Part shown: in pieces, positions 34,541 to 45,100 of the stretch
Position numbering within the stretch: position 1 is the first letter of the stretch
Layout of the letters: every line of letters starts with the position of its first letter
NCBI RefSeq assembly: GCF_024868665.1
Contig: NC_079900.1
Span: forward strand, 1,349,212 to 1,413,211
Origin: Triplophysa rosa
Lineage: Eukaryota; Chordata; Actinopteri; Cypriniformes; Nemacheilidae
Reading direction: 5' to 3'
Length of the DNA: 64,000 nucleotides
Made by a program: the position numbers and the translations under genes
Notes under the pieces: generated by a model
Seen by the model: the letters and a program-made list of their open reading frames with translations, nothing else
Databases searched by the model: none
Told to the model about the DNA's origin: nothing

Positions 34541-35320
34541 AAGAGATAGACACAACGAGAGAGAAACAGACGGATGAAGACAAAGAGATGTAAAAGTTCT
34601 TTATTTATTTAAAAGAGATATCTACAAGACAATAAAGAAGTAATTAAACAAGTGAATAAATAGTTGCAAAAAAAAGGAAAACATTTAACTCAGAACACTT
34701 ATGAAATCCAAAACATTGAGAGAGAGAAAGAAAAAGAGATAGAAGAGGTGGAAAGATGAAGAAGAAAGAGAGCAGACAGATAAACATATCTTGTTTTTTA
34801 ATGTATTATGCTATTGGCAATACATATCATAGTTCAAATGAAATGATCTCTAAAACCACAAACACCAGCTTCACGTGTCCGTGTGTGTGTGTGCGTGTGT
34901 GCGTGCGTGTGTGTGTGTGTGTGTGTGTGTTGATGTATTCCCCGTAGACCCAGCGCTGATGATGTATAAACCCCATCTGTCCTCCTGAACCCAATTTACT
35001 CTCTTTTCTTTCCATACGATCCAACATTCATCTATATTTAACCGGGAGCAGAGGGATTCACTTTCACAGCCTCCATCCTCCCGGACTAAAGGCTCAACCT
35101 CAAGTGTTCACGACTCAACCCAGCAACCCTTCACATCTGAACCCCTGAGCCTAAACCACGCAGAACATCTGAAGGACAAACAGAAGATGTGAAGAGTGTA
35201 CCTGACGAGCACAGCCACCCCGGCGTCTTCTTTAACCTCGTACACGGGTCTCCACGTGTCCTGGATCACAGACACCTCTTCATCTGTGATGGTCCCTGTG
35301 TGCTCCACACCTGCGTCCAT
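27513..35320 (-). CDS. cygb1: Cytoglobin copy 1 (cygb1-like), three exons, 173 aa
   Basis: Exon 1 is 35202-35320 (119 bp), exon 2 is 28100-28331 (232 bp) and exon 3 is 27513-27683 (171 bp with stop). Introns fall at the globin positions B12.2 (splitting the Arg codon AG/G) and G7.0, with GT-AG ends. The 232-bp exon 2 is the standard globin length. The protein begins MDAGVEHTGTITDEEVSVIQ. The CD1 Phe is in YFDQFRDI, the distal His E7 is in QLRKHAVRIM and the proximal His F8 is in MGKTHALKH. Cytoglobin is a hexacoordinate heme protein linked to oxygen, NO and lipid redox chemistry. The Cys pair that forms the disulfide in human CYGB is absent here (Lys and Val). Intron 1 is 6.9 kb and holds a Tc1/mariner element. 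It lies just beyond prcd. Confidence 0.92.
27745..27952. repeat. MITE in cytoglobin intron 2 (copy 1)
   Basis: AT-rich with inverted ends around cactgtaatttcacgc and ggaagttttttacagtgta, and an inner cagctgccggaaaattac. It is present at the same place in copy 2 (52028-52242), so the insertion predates the duplication. Confidence 0.65.
28447..28701. mobile_element. MITE with cacttcagtatagggggcaa ends
   Basis: Perfect-looking inverted ends ggtaacacttcagtata and tatactgaagtgtgacc, about 255 bp. It is absent at the matching site of copy 2 (near 52745), so it was inserted after the duplication or lost there. Flanking aaaattg and aaaaatta suggest a short target duplication. Confidence 0.75.
28940..30508 (+). 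mobile_element. Tc1/mariner transposon in cytoglobin intron 1
   Basis: Inverted ends cactgcgttccaaattatta and the reverse form finishing ttggaacgcagtg, flanked by TA at 28938-28939 and 30509-30510. It contains a degraded transposase (29166-30178). No counterpart exists in intron 1 of copy 2. Confidence 0.9.
29166..30178 (+). pseudogene. Tc1/mariner transposase, broken
   Basis: Starts MGKKKDLSAAEKRQIVQ with a helix-turn-helix DNA-binding region, then carries internal stops near 29238 and 29440 and a one-base frameshift near 29918. The catalytic triad is still visible: FTDECRA, HDNAPSH and DLNPIENLW. Counting across the frameshift, the second Asp and the Glu are separated by about 37 residues, which fits the DD37E (TRT-like) branch rather than classical DD34E Tc1. 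A transposase of this kind would cut and paste the element at TA sites; this copy is dead. Confidence 0.85.
30509..31928. other. Cytoglobin copy 1 intron 1, middle part
   Basis: No exon recognised. It contains a dispersed repeat (about 30945-31075) related to 20390-20510 and otherwise unassigned sequence. Confidence 0.4.
31929..32263 (+). repeat. Purine-rich tract with (GA)n runs
   Basis: About 335 bp that is overwhelmingly A and G on the plus strand, including GA runs at 31932-31970 and 32212-32263. The opposite strand gives chance Leu/Ser reading frames. Confidence 0.85.
32264..34040. other. Cytoglobin copy 1 intron 1, distal part
   Basis: No coding exon seen. It includes a short repeat piece, gggtgtaacggttcagatta, at 33676 and a GC-richer patch at 32800-33120 whose overlapping open frames have no family signature. 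Confidence 0.4.
34041..34283. repeat. MITE of the aagaaccttttt family
   Basis: Multiple inverted pieces of gaagaacctttttt and aaaggttcttcgg. Related copies lie at 35840-36020 and 59230-59465. Confidence 0.65.
34507..34540. repeat. (GA)n microsatellite
   Basis: A pure GA run. Confidence 0.9.
34878..34930. repeat. (TG)n microsatellite
   Basis: TG run with CG interruptions, just before the block shared with copy 2 begins at about 34950. Confidence 0.9.
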
Positions 35321-35520
35321 GTCGATCAGAGCCGTGTGTCTCTTCTGTATGCTCGCTCGCTCTCTCACACACTTCACACAGAGCCGCGTGTGTTCTCTCT
35401 CTCTCTCTCTCTCTTCAAGACTCCCTCGCTCGCACTTCACACAGAGCCGTGTGTGTTCTCTCTCTCTTCTGAATGGAAGAAGAGTCGCAGCTGAATGAAG
35501 AGGGTCCGCCCCCTTTCTCT
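35321..35520 (-). promoter_or_regulatory. Cytoglobin copy 1 5' UTR/proximal promoter region
   Basis: Immediately upstream of the start codon, rich in GA/TC runs and in an acacagagccgcgtgtg element repeated at about 35375 and 35435. The sequence is also present upstream of copy 2 but with only one such repeat. Assignment is positional. Confidence 0.4.
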
Positions 35521-37389
35521 CTTTTATCTCTCTCTCGCTCGCTCTCTCTCTCGCTCACTTGCTCTCACACACGTTTTTTCTTCTGTTACACAGTTTATTT
35601 GATGAGATATCACGATTGTTTCTTAGAGAGATAAGACTTACACAGAAATCAGATTGAGATTTTGTTTCGCCTCTAAAGCAAATAAGCTTAGGTGTGTCTC
35701 ATCTAACATTACAGAAGAGATCTAAAAAACATTCATCATTTATTCATCCTCGTGTGTTTGTAAATCTGCATGCGAGTCTTTCTTCAGTGTAACACAAAAG
35801 AAGATATTTCGAGAAATGTCTCGGTGGTTCTGTGTTCGAAAATAAAGGTGCTTGACAGGTTCTTCACAGCGATGCCGTAAAAGAACCGATAAGTCAGAGG
35901 TTCTTGAAACATCCATCTCGTTCTTACCTTTTCAGAATCTGGGTCAAGGTTCTTTATGGAAACATTTAGACGAAAATGGTTCTTCTGTGGCATCGTGAAG
36001 CACCTTCATTTTTAACAGTGTACATAGTCGATGGAGTTCGGTGTTGTTTCATTATCAACATTCTTTAAAATATCTTCTTTGGTGTTCTGGAGAAGAAAGA
36101 AATACGAGTCTTTAAATCTCATATGCTGAGTTTCTCGCTCAACATCTCAGCCGGATTTTCTTTGTCAGTCTGATATGAAACGATGTGTGTTTTGTTCTCC
36201 AGAAGCTGTGCGGTGTTCTCTTACTGTATGTCAACAGGTGACTTGTTTGTTTTTATTGCTAAAGTGTTTTTAAACAAGATGAATTGAGACATTAAAGATC
36301 AGCACCTGGACGTCTTATCTTTGGGCAGACACACACGAGCACTTTAGAGGAAATATGTGCTCCACCTTAAATCCACACACACATATGCTGTGACTTGGCA
36401 CGGTCTTAAGATCTGAGACATCCTTTACAGTAATTTACTCTATGGTTATTTGGATTTATTTGTGGCAACAAATTCTGGCCACAAGAACGATAGTGTAACT
36501 ATGATGTTCGCAGTAAAACTGGTGATTCAAATATAAAACACGGTTCCTTTAATAAAAGCGTGGTGATGGGCTGTGGGAAACAGGAGAAACAGATGAGAAC
36601 AGCTTCATTGAATGGAGTTGTGAACAGATGTTTAGGAGGAGTTTGTGTATCTAATGCCTCACACACACATCTGAGTGATAACATTTCCCACGAGACCACA
36701 CAGGGGTGAAAACAGCTTCATCATGACACATCACACACACTTCACCCGCTGACACCAAACACTGTAAAATCACATTCAGCTCATGAAAGCATCTGGATTT
36801 GACTGACTTTTAGTGTACTTGGAAGTGGGTGAAAAGTGTGTGCGTGCGTGTGTGTGTGTGTGTGCGTGCGTGCGTGCATGCGTGCGTGTGAGGTCCCTGT
36901 AGCCCCTCGACTTCACACTCTTTTATTGACATAATCAGAGAGGGAGTGACTCAGCTGCTGTGGTTTCAAGAGAAGAGAAAGACGTGACAATGGAGTTCAC
37001 ACACGTACACGTTCACACAATCACACACTCACACACATGTTGGTACTGTAAATGTACATATGAAGAGTTGGTTCCAAAGTGAGATAACTCCGCTTTTTTA
37101 TTATTGTGCATTCCAATGAATATCAATCAAACTGGAGTTGGTTTGTTTTGATGATGATTTACGCCATAATAACTCTAAACCTACAGCTGACCAACACAAT
37201 AAAACACAATAAGCGTGATGACATAATAAAAAACATGACTTTGGAATTTTGGAACCAAAATTCATATATACAATCAAATACATACAGTACACCTTTAGAA
37301 AAACGCATGCGCACAAATAAATGTACATAAACACTTTAACACACCCAAACTCACAAATACATTAACACACACAGATTTGAGTGTTCTTG
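35521..37389. other. Upstream of cytoglobin copy 1, no gene recognised
   Basis: Contains a MITE of the aagaacc family (35840-36020), a TG microsatellite at 36837-36890 and sequence partly shared with 59100-59800. Confidence 0.45.
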
Positions 37390-37680
37390 TGTTCTCCATA
37401 GATCCCCAACTGATAAATCTCCCGGTGTAGTTCACAAACACACACATCATATCTGAGGGGTTGTGTTGTGTTGAATACAGATGTCTGTCAGATGAAGACA
37501 CATCCCAACCCTGCGGCGTGTGCCATCATTATTGGTTACAGTATTTATCATAATCCTCCTTTTTAAACTCAGCGTTTGAAGAGCAATTACACCGTCAGTC
37601 ACTTTCACACGAAAATAAGTTGAAATCCTCTTGGCAGAATAAGAGTCTTTAGTCACTGAGGTTTTGAGATAAAGCCGGTT
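37390..37680. other. Conserved non-coding block shared by both duplication copies
   Basis: Nearly identical to 60155-60440 although flanking DNA differs more. No splice-bounded exon was found on either strand. It could be a regulatory element or simply a less diverged stretch. Confidence 0.45.
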
Positions 37681-37814
37681 TGTGATTCATTCAGTCAGTG
37701 CTGGTAACAGTTTATAATGCCTTTTTCCACATTCCTGTAACAGCTGTAGTAAAGAAATGTCTGTACTTCTGCTGCACTCTAGTGGAGGAATAATGTAGGT
37801 ACACTGCTGTAAGA

Positions 37815-37985
37815 AGTGGTGGGACCTTTATTGTGTAATTGTTTACGACGTGTATTGTTTCATAAAGTGGAGAGACTTTTATTGTCTAGTTTATAGGATT
37901 TGCACCGCTGGGTGAGATGAAGGGACTTTTATTGTGCAGTTGTTCAGGATTTGTTCTGATAAGAGTGGAGGAAGTTTTATTATGT
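37815..37985. repeat. Imperfect tandem repeat, about 50-bp unit
   Basis: Four units share gggacttttattgtgtagtt and ggatttg. The same array continues in copy 2 at 61060-61232, where the homology between copies ends. Confidence 0.65.
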
Positions 37986-37993
37986 AATCCTCT

Positions 37994-38780
37994 GTCTAAA
38001 TTAAGGCCCTTTTGCAGGCGGCTGCCAGTAGATATACAATTTATATACTGTGCAGAATTCCCTGCATGGGCGGGCCTATCCTGTTGATCTCATCTTGCGC
38101 ATGCGCTGAGACATTAGTCAGCAGTTCTGTGTAATGGAGTTCACATTGCCTCCTGGTTGTTATATGTTCAAACCACTAAAGTCCACTTTTGTTTGTGTGG
38201 TGTTACTGTGCGTTCCTACGAAAGTAAGTGATGTTATTTAGCAACAATATTAATGTGTTTCTAAGTGAGTTAACATTTAGATCGGTTTCCTTTACCATAT
38301 CAGACATTTACATGACAATACACGTAATTGATACATGTATCAAGAAGCAATATGTTATTCAGAGTGTTTGTACAGCCATATGAATATATAGCTTTCTTTA
38401 TTTGTCAAGGAGAGAGTTATTTAATCCTTAATTGTATATTCGCGTTATGACGAGTGGGTTTGAGTAATGAGCTTATGCGCGTGTAACCTGACATCGCTAG
38501 CCACCTGCAGCAGCGGGAAACTCACTCCACCAATACTGTTGTATTGAGATCATATTGTCGGCAAAATATACTTGTCGTATACTGTTGTAAGTTTACGTTT
38601 ACATGATTACATTTAATTGTTTATAATTAATAGCGACAATGTTTGCCACTCTGTATCTGTATTCTATCTGTATTCATTATATTTCCTGTTTTCTATAGAA
38701 AAACCACATGCACATCACTGTTTAAATAAATACCTGGATTTTACAATCTCACTCTGGACTAGTTGCAGTTCTTTCTAACA
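37994..38780. other. Possible solo LTR (uncertain)
   Basis: Begins tgtctaaattaaggccc, ends tttctaaca and has AATAAA near 38725, which is LTR-like. No target duplication was found, so this stays a guess. It lies exactly at the right edge of duplication copy 1. Confidence 0.25.
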
Positions 38781-38839
38781 GAAGAATTAGACCAGTTGAT
38801 GCCCAACGACCCCAATACGCACAAAACATCTCACATATA

Positions 38840-39300
38840 CAGTGACCTCCACTAATATTGGCACGCTTGAGCAAAGAAGGCTGCAAAAATAAATCTGCAT
38901 TATTTCTCCTCTTGATCTTTTATTTAAAAAATTTACAATATTCCAACATTTCATTAAAGTAAAACAATTTGAAGTGGGGGAATAACACATTATGAAAAAA
39001 AAGTTATTGGCACCCTTGTATTCAAAACTTTCTGCAACCTCCATTTGCATGAAAAACAAGTAGTTTACGTCTGACGAGGTTTGAGAATATATAGCAAGTC
39101 ATCCGAGTCCATTCCTTCATACAGTATCTCTTAAGATCCTTCAAATGTTGGTGCTCTCTTACTGTATCTTCAGTTCATCCCGTTCATTTTTATAGGGATG
39201 GCTGTGGCAGGATCTTGATTTTGCCATCAGTGACACACTTTTCGTTGATTTTGATGTTTGTTTTGAACCAGTGTGTTGATGGAAGATCTAACCACGACCC
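38840..39300. mobile_element. Tc1-like transposon end fragment
   Basis: Begins after TA with cagtgacctccactaatatt and ggcac, a typical Tc1 family end in fish. The inner part is decayed and the other end is missing. Confidence 0.6.
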
Positions 39301-39331
39301 ATTATAATATTTCTAGCAGAGCAAGATAAGC

Positions 39332-39628
39332 AGATATGAAAGGTAGATGCGATATTAGTCTGTAGTTAACTAGTTCTCTAGGGTGGAGTTGGGGTTTTTT
39401 GACAAGGGGCCTTATAACAGCCACCTTATATGCTTTAGGCACATGTCCTAATGTCAGAGATGAGTTAATAATACCAAGAAGAGGATCTATTATTTCTGGG
39501 AGCATCTCTTTCAGTAGATTTGTAGGTATAGGGTCTAGCATGCATGTTGTTGATTTAGATGATCTAATGATTTTAGACAGCTCATCGTGATGTATGGTAG
39601 AAAATAATTGCAATTTCTCCTTAACAGA
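39332..39628 (-). mobile_element. L2 LINE internal fragment
   Basis: Minus-strand frame with LSKIIRSSKSTTCMLDPIPT and GHVPKAYKVAVIRPLVKKP, nearly the same as the L2 ORF at 10440-10690. Truncated on both sides. Confidence 0.9.
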
Positions 39629-40335
39629 CCTCTATAACAGTGAAACCTTAATTTAACCTTAATATAGTGCACAACAAATAACATGTACTGTAATAATCAT
39701 GTTTCATAAGCCATAATCACACCTGACCCTGCCCCTGTCTCTCCACCTGCTACAGCTTGGCAAGGCTGCTTCTGTCACATGACCAATGGAGACAATTGCT
39801 GGTGCATGACATCTAATCAATTCAAAGCTCTCATTTTAAACACACTGAGAAACTTTACTGTATATAGAGGATTGTCATGCGTTGAGAAAAACACAGTCCC
39901 TGAATCAATATGTGACGCAACTTGTCCCGTATTTTTGTTAATAAAACTGTCGGTAAGAATGTTTTCTTACAGGTAACCTGCATGATCACACTCATCACGT
40001 CTTGTTCATAGCTTTTGCGCTTTGTACAACAAAATAATAAGCTGCAGCCTACGACACACGTTAGCGAGGGAAGGCAAAGCCAATCATAAAGCGATCTGGG
40101 TTACAGATGCGGGACTTAAGAAAGGCAAAGCCAATCCTGTTAGCGATGTGAGTTACGGAGGCGGGACTTATTGCAGAGAACAGAACGTAAAGATTTGTGT
40201 AGCACAAACTGCGCTATTTTTCCAGAACGCGATTGTAAAAGATCTTTAAGTTCAATTAAATGATTCCTGGATAAATTAATGTTAAATAAAATAACTAATA
40301 AGTAAAGACCACAAGACACAGACGGACATCAGAGG
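39629..40335. other. Stretch without recognised gene
   Basis: Two open frames (39779-39976, 40022-40249) have no family signature. A pair of related ggcaaagccaatc segments occurs at about 40074 and 40124. Confidence 0.35.
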
Positions 40336-40827
40336 CAGTGTTGGGTAAGTTACTCTGAAAAAGTAATGAATTACTAGTTACTAATTACATATTCAATAGT
40401 GTAATTAGATTACTGTACAAATTACTCTCTCCAAAAAGTATTTAGTTACTTATTACTAATTACTTTCTATATCCTACATCAACCTTGATTAGTTAAGTGA
40501 TTCAAGGATAGAAATGAAACGGCTCTTTTAATTCATTCAAATAAATAATATAAACTACATAAAGTACTCTTATTTACTGACCAAAGTATTACAAATGTGA
40601 GAATTATACATTAAAGCGTTCATTTTAAAGTTAGACTTTGAATTTTGATGTTAATTCCACTATTGCACACACATGTATTACACAAAGTATTTAGTTTAAT
40701 TACATCAAAAGTAACTGTAATTAAATTACAGAAAAAAATAAGAGTAATCCCTTACTTTACTTTTTCAAGTGAAAAGTAATTAAATTACAGTAACTAATTA
40801 CTTAGTAACTAGTTACACCCAACACTG
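40336..40827 (+). mobile_element. hAT-type MITE with exact 8-bp target duplication
   Basis: Inverted ends cagtgttgggt and acccaacactg enclose 492 bp of attaattac-rich sequence with no ORF. Both sides carry the 8-bp direct repeat atcagagg (40328-40335 and 40828-40835), which is diagnostic of hAT-like transposition. A diverged copy lies at 14386-15146. Confidence 0.9.
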
Positions 40828-41016
40828 ATCAGAGGTTATATATAAATGTACATTGATTGTTGGTCGAAATAGTAGGGACAATTTGGTGTTCCCTGCATAT
40901 AGGTGGGGACACGTCCCTACCTTCCCTATGCAAATCGACGCCCTTGGTTAAAACCCTCCAGAATGTTTAAGAAGAGAGGTTTTATATCCATAAATCCACA
41001 AAGAACAGACTCATAC

Positions 41017-41155
41017 CATCATCATCTCCCATAAGATCTCCTAATACATCATCTACGGAGCCTGAGAGACAGACACACACATTACAGTTCATTCGGTAAA
41101 AACACACGATGAGATGTGCAGTACATCAGCACTCACTTCTGAGACCTTTCTTCTG
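41017..41155 (-). pseudogene. Two FBF1-like N-terminal exons (candidate remnant)
   Basis: On the minus strand, a segment ending QKKGLR (41137 to about 41155, donor GTGAGT) and an exon at 41017-41061 (acceptor ctctcag, donor GTATGA) join in phase to read QKKGLRSSVDDVLGDLMGDD. This resembles the N-terminal region of Fas-binding factor 1, a centriole distal-appendage protein; that identity is from memory. No further exons were found within the next 3 kb downstream, which is occupied by transposons. It may be a gene stub left at the duplication boundary, or the start of a gene with a long intron. Confidence 0.45.
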
Positions 41156-42144
41156 CTTTGAAGTTTGTAAAAGATGAAGAAGAGATGATGAAACTTTAAT
41201 CCACCAAACGTTACAGTAACAACTGTTACGCACACTAACTTTAATAGCAATGTTTAACTGCAGTACAGTTACTGCACAAAATCCAGTAATGTGACTGTGT
41301 ATTATATTATGTTATAATATGGCACATTTGTATGTTAAATAATTGATAATAACAAGGAAATGTGGATCCGATCGGTTAGGCTGGATGTCGACATATACAA
41401 TGTCTGTTTTATAAACATCTTCCAGCAGATGGAGACAACATGTCGCCTTTGAACGAGTTTCCTTGCGTTCGTTTATTTCAGTGACTTATCTCTTGTAGTG
41501 CAGCTCAATAGGGCCTATTACATTAAAAAAGTGTGGCAATTCCAGAGAATAGAGCATGTGTTTAAAACACAGGATCACAAAATAAATGTGATGAACACAA
41601 GCTTTTTATCCTGTTTTCATTACATTATCAAAAGAATGTAATGTCATTTTTACATACATAATTCACTCTATTACAAATAGAGTAAACGGAGAGGTGTTTC
41701 TTTTAAAGAAAAGTAAAAAGAGACCTAGATGAGACAACTGAGCAGTCTTGAATTCCAATTAAAAAGTCATTACTTTATCAGCTTGAGAAATGTTCAGGTG
41801 GGCTTTGGTACTTTATAAGTACCATCTTCATTTTAAAGATGCTCTTTGAATAACATCAGGGTCAGTATCACAGGTCTGTCTGGATGAAGGATTTATCCTT
41901 TTCAAGTCTTGTGAGGAGATAAATGTCTTCTTTTCTCAAGAATATCCTGGCAGACCATCTTCAGTGTGTTTGTAGAGTCTCCAGCTCTCTCTGAATTCTC
42001 TCTCTCTCTCTCTCGTGTGCGTCGTGCTGCACGTTTGTCGTCTTGTATCAAACATGACAACGTCCTTAAATATTTCACGAGGCCTGTTCGATTTTCCAGA
42101 ACGTCCTCGGGGAGTCTCGGACGCTTGAAGAGCGTTTCTTCCTG

Positions 42145-45100
42145 TTATTGTTTGGAAGATGTTGCATCATTCTCATATGGCTGCTCATTCGGACTGCTTG
42201 CGTCTGGCTGTCTGGAGATATGAGATGAGAAAAACAAGTGTCCAGTGCTCGAATTGAATCGAGTCTTATGGGGGGTCCCCACTTTAAGACTTTTTTTGGT
42301 GGGGGTGGGGGTTAGTCTCGCATTGTACAATTGATACAAAATACACAATATATTTGATCATAATATGCATAATTATATACTATTTATTAAAAACAGGCTT
42401 ACATAAAAGAACAGGCTTCTTTTACTGTATTTTGGATCAAATCAATGCAGGCTTGGTGAACAGAAATGACTTTTGAACAGTGTACGTCCAACAGAATAAT
42501 TCTAGCATTATTTACCAATGTAGTATTTACTATTTTCCCTGAAAACAACTGGATGATTGACACTTTGTGATAATAATGTTTGTTCCAAAAGACTTGTTTA
42601 AATGCAAGAAACGAGTTTATTAGATATTAAAAATATAAATTTTGACAAGTCTGTGTGTTAGTGTGAGGGGATTTTTCAACGATTTCAGTGCAGTTTACAT
42701 AGTTACGTCCAGTAGGTGGCGGCAAGGGACTGTTATGAGTCAGTCAGCAGACTATTCAACCATTTCAGTCCAAAAGTCTGCTTTATTCAGGAACTAACTA
42801 TGGCTATCAATATGTCAATCATTTTCAAGAGCGAATCCTGCATTTATATGCCGATGTAATTCCCGAAACTTGCCGAAGCGTGTATGTGGCCGTTGGTCTT
42901 AGCAGCATGAAAAACAAGTTTTATGCAATTCTGAATGGATTATATACTCCACAGAAACCGCACAACGAGCACTCCCTTTATAATGACTAAAAAGCTGTCA
43001 CTCATCTTCATCAAGACCTCTAGCACCCCAGAACCAGGCCTAATAATAATTTACGCAAGGAATCCAAAAGCCCTGACATGGAGTTGATAAATACAGTGGA
43101 AGCTTAAGTAGAAGCTTCCTCTTCCCGACTGCAAGTGGAGGTTTATTATTCTCCATTTTTAAGATGAAGTTAGCTTCACCTGAGTGACGCCAATCAGTCA
43201 TGTCAACGATGTCCTGCGCAGAGGTGGAAAGTAACGAATTACATTTACTCGCGTTACTGTATGGAGTAGGGTTTTTTTGTGTAGGCCTACTTGTACTTTT
43301 TTAAGTAGCTTTTAAAATCTGTAATTTTACTTGTACTTAACTATGATTTGTGTGATGTATTGTACTTCGTTATATTTAAAATCACATCCGTTACTGAGTA
43401 AAAAAATAATGAAAACATTGCAAGGAAAAAAACGCGACCGGAAATTCCTCCAGTGAATAATGGGCGCGAGTTTGAGTTTGCGCCGATACCAGAAGAGCGA
43501 TGGAGAAGTTAGACATCGGTGCACCTGTCCTAAGGTGAAACCCCAATGAACTCTAACTGCTGAAGACAATGAAGTAAACCCCTGGCCATATTTAAGCAAC
43601 CATATCAGCTTCAAGACAGGATTACGGACGCTGTGCAAACTAGCATCTTATAAAAATCCTAATGTGCAAGAATGTAGAGGTAAGATAAATAATATTTGTT
43701 ATTTACGTGGTTTCACTGCTGAAACTTACCAGTGTGTACCATTGAATATTTATTAAGAAAATAAGGCTTACAATCTTTTTTAAGGCTTAATTTTGTTTCT
43801 GAAGAAAATATTTATTGATTTAAGAATTGTTTCGTTACTATTTCTGCTATAGGATTCTGTGATATTTTATTTTACTTTATTTGTTGCAGTGCACTTGTAA
43901 CCCGGTTTAATACAGGTACATCTAAAAAAATTGAATATGAAAAAGGTCAATATTTTTTGTCACTCATTTCAGAAAGTGAAACCCACGTATTATATAGATT
44001 CATTACACATAGAGTGAAATATTTCAAGCCTTTGTTTATTATATGCCAAGTTCTGCTGGAAAATGAAATCAGCATCTCCATAAAGCTTGTCAGCAGAAGG
44101 TCAGCTAAAATGTCCTGGTGGATGGCTGCGTTGACTGTGGACTTCAGAAAACCCAGTGGACCAAAGTCCTCTTATCAGATGAAAGTAAATTTTGCATTTC
44201 ATTTGGAAATCGAGGTCCCAGAGTCTGGAGGAAGAGAGGAGAGGCACAGAATCCATGTTGCTAAAAGTCCAGTGTGAAGTTTCCACAGTCAGTGATGGTT
44301 TGGGCTGCCATGTCATCTGCTGGTGTTGGTCCACTGTGTTTTCTGAGGTCCAAGGTCAACGCAGCCATCTACCAGGATATTTTAGCTGACCTTCTGCTGA
44401 CAAGCTTTATGGAGATGCTGATTTCATTTTCCAGCAGGACTTGGCACCTGCCAACACTGCCAAAGGTACCAAAAGCTGCTTCAATGACCATGGTGGTATT
44501 GTGCTTGATTGGCCAGCAAACCCGCCTGACCTGAACCCCACAGAGAATCTATGATGAGAGACACCAGACCCAACAATGCAGATGACCTGAAGGCTGCTAT
44601 CAAAGCAACCTGGGCTTCCATTACACCTGAGCAGTGCCACAGGCTGATTGCCTCCACGCCACGCCACATCGATGCAGTAATTCATGCAAAAGGAGGCCCA
44701 ACCAAATATTGAGAGCATAGTAATGAACATACTTTTCAGAAGCCTGACACTTCTGTTTAAAATATACTTTTTTTTATTGATCTCATGTATTATTCTAATT
44801 TTCTGAGACACTGAATTTTGGGTTTTCATTATCTGTAAGCCATAATCATCAAAATTTCAAGAAATAAAGGCTTGAAATATTTCACTCTATGGGTAATGAA
44901 TCTATATAATATATGGGATTCACTTTCTGAAATGAGAATTCTGAAAATATCTGAAATATTGACCTATTTCACGATATTCTTGTTTTTTAAGATGTACCTG
45001 TATTTAAAATTAGGCACTATGACTAATGTTGGTGTTGCACAAAACAGGAGAGGTCTCCCAACCGCTTTTAAAAAGTAACCAAGTCACTATTACTTTGAGT

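Larger units (their letters stand above)
18935..37985. repeat. Segmental duplication, copy 1 (prcd-cygb block)
   Basis: Collinear with 41363-61232. Matching blocks include 18935-19070 with 41363-41500, 20545-20940 with 41855-42240, 21270-21640 with 45990-46390, 26110-28790 with 51150-52830, 34950-35520 with 54015-54490 and 37390-37985 with 60155-61232. The offset varies between about 19 and 24 kb because each copy carries private insertions and deletions. Confidence 0.9.

Noticed and set aside
35108..35494. 110-codon minus and 101-codon plus frames
   Set aside because: The minus frame is cytoglobin exon 1 with extra intron and 5' UTR sequence; the plus frames are its shadow.
37994..38780. 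Definite solo LTR
   Set aside because: TG/CA ends and a poly(A) signal are present, but no target duplication or family match; kept only as a low-confidence feature.
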